Below, in pieces: positions 63,683 through 64,000 of a stretch of 64,000 nt of DNA. The translations under genes were made by a program, and so were the position numbers. Origin of the DNA: Glycocaulis sp. (lineage in GTDB: Bacteria > Pseudomonadota > Alphaproteobacteria > Caulobacterales > Maricaulaceae); NCBI GenBank assembly GCA_022565665.1, contig JAIUMI010000009.1:1-64000 (forward strand), written 5' to 3'. Every line of letters begins with the position of its first letter. Position 1 is the stretch's first letter. Under the pieces are notes generated by a model. The model saw only the letters and a program-made list of their open reading frames with translations, was not told where the DNA came from and did not search any database.

Positions 63683-64000
63683 TCATGGTTTGCCTTCATC
63701 CAGCAGGCCTTTGAGTGCATAGAGCGCATCCAGTGCCTCGCGCGGGGTCAGTTCGTCCGGATTGATGGCTTTAAGCCGCTCCTCGGCTCTTGAGGGTTTG
63801 CGCGGCGCTTCCACCGGTGTTGCCGAGAACAGCGGCAGATCGGCCAGCGCCGCTGCCGGGCTGCCATCGGATTCCAGTTTTGACAGAATGGCCTGCGCGC
63901 GCTTGACCGCGGCAGCGGGCAGGCCCGCGCGTTTGGCCACCTCCACCCCGTAGGAACGGTTGGCCGGGCCGGGGCCCACCTCGTGCAGGAAGACCAGCTC
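63683..64000 (-). CDS. mutS: DNA mismatch repair protein MutS, C-terminal end (runs off the window)
   Basis: Mismatch-recognition ATPase. Only the last 105 codons are present: [27 protein letters not shown] is the conserved end of the ATPase domain, then [11 protein letters not shown] and a C-terminal helical tail ending LLDEGKP. The mutS-glnD neighbourhood is typical for alphaproteobacteria. Confidence 0.93.
   Translation of the reverse strand, partial: ELVFLHEVGPGPANRSYGVEVAKRAGLPAAAVKRAQAILSKLESDGSPAAALADLPLFSATPVEAPRKPSRAEERLKAINPDELTPREALDALYALKGLLDEGKP

Noticed and set aside
1..64000. CRISPR arrays, prophage genes, rRNA operons
   Set aside because: No regularly spaced repeats, phage structural genes or rRNA sequence were seen in the window.

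Overview
This 64 kb window is a GC-rich alphaproteobacterial chromosome segment. Gene order and content point to the stalked/dimorphic group (Caulobacterales, Maricaulales or Hyphomonadaceae-like). Supporting features are the order ppsR - intergenic gap - hemE - hemH - hemJ - rho, the block mnmE-mnmG-rsmG-parA-parB with holA and lptE, a ferrochelatase with a cysteine-rich tail, an NtrZ-like periplasmic protein, an EipA-like lipoprotein with a perfect CtrA-type box upstream, and a GANTC site near the predicted origin. The species cannot be named from sequence alone.

Layout. 1-1.3 kb: the start of a TonB-dependent receptor. 1.5-10.5 kb: an accessory island bounded by a complete tRNA-Arg(CCT) and, at 10415-10455, a displaced, diverged tRNA 3' half. 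It carries a predicted type II restriction-modification pair (C5-cytosine methyltransferase plus GIY-YIG nuclease), the tail of an IS3-family transposase, and a TerB-domain protein / P-loop ATPase / SF2 helicase operon that matches the Shango anti-phage system (sngABC). No integrase is visible. The island's most unusual point is that the membrane-spanning N-terminus expected for SngA is encoded in a different frame just upstream.

10.5-23.1 kb: mostly leftward housekeeping genes (hslU, queG, Smr protein, mltA, Tim44-like, dnaQ-coaE-aroE-maf-ppsR), plus secB, two response regulators, a GAF protein, an SDR and an L,D-transpeptidase-like protein. 23.1-23.7 kb: a gene-free AT-rich gap that I predict is the chromosome origin, as the same gap is in Caulobacter. 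23.7-36.5 kb: mostly rightward genes (haem synthesis, rho, tRNA modification and rRNA methylation, parAB) with three parS sites buried inside mnmE, mnmG and rsmG. The change in gene direction at 23.4 kb fits two replication forks leaving that gap.

36.5-64 kb: holA and lptE, a porin, NtrZ, LPS-type glycosyltransferases, the infC-rpmI-rplT-pheS-pheT translation cluster (infC starts at an ATA codon), a four-repeat secreted protein, an MFS transporter, eipA, lepA, a second small accessory locus (HNH restriction-type nuclease plus a 72-aa protein), a copper chaperone, trpS, murJ, glnD, a DUF2855 protein and the C-terminal end of mutS.

The window therefore combines origin-proximal chromosome maintenance with three separate predicted defence loci (the RM pair, Shango, and the HNH module).
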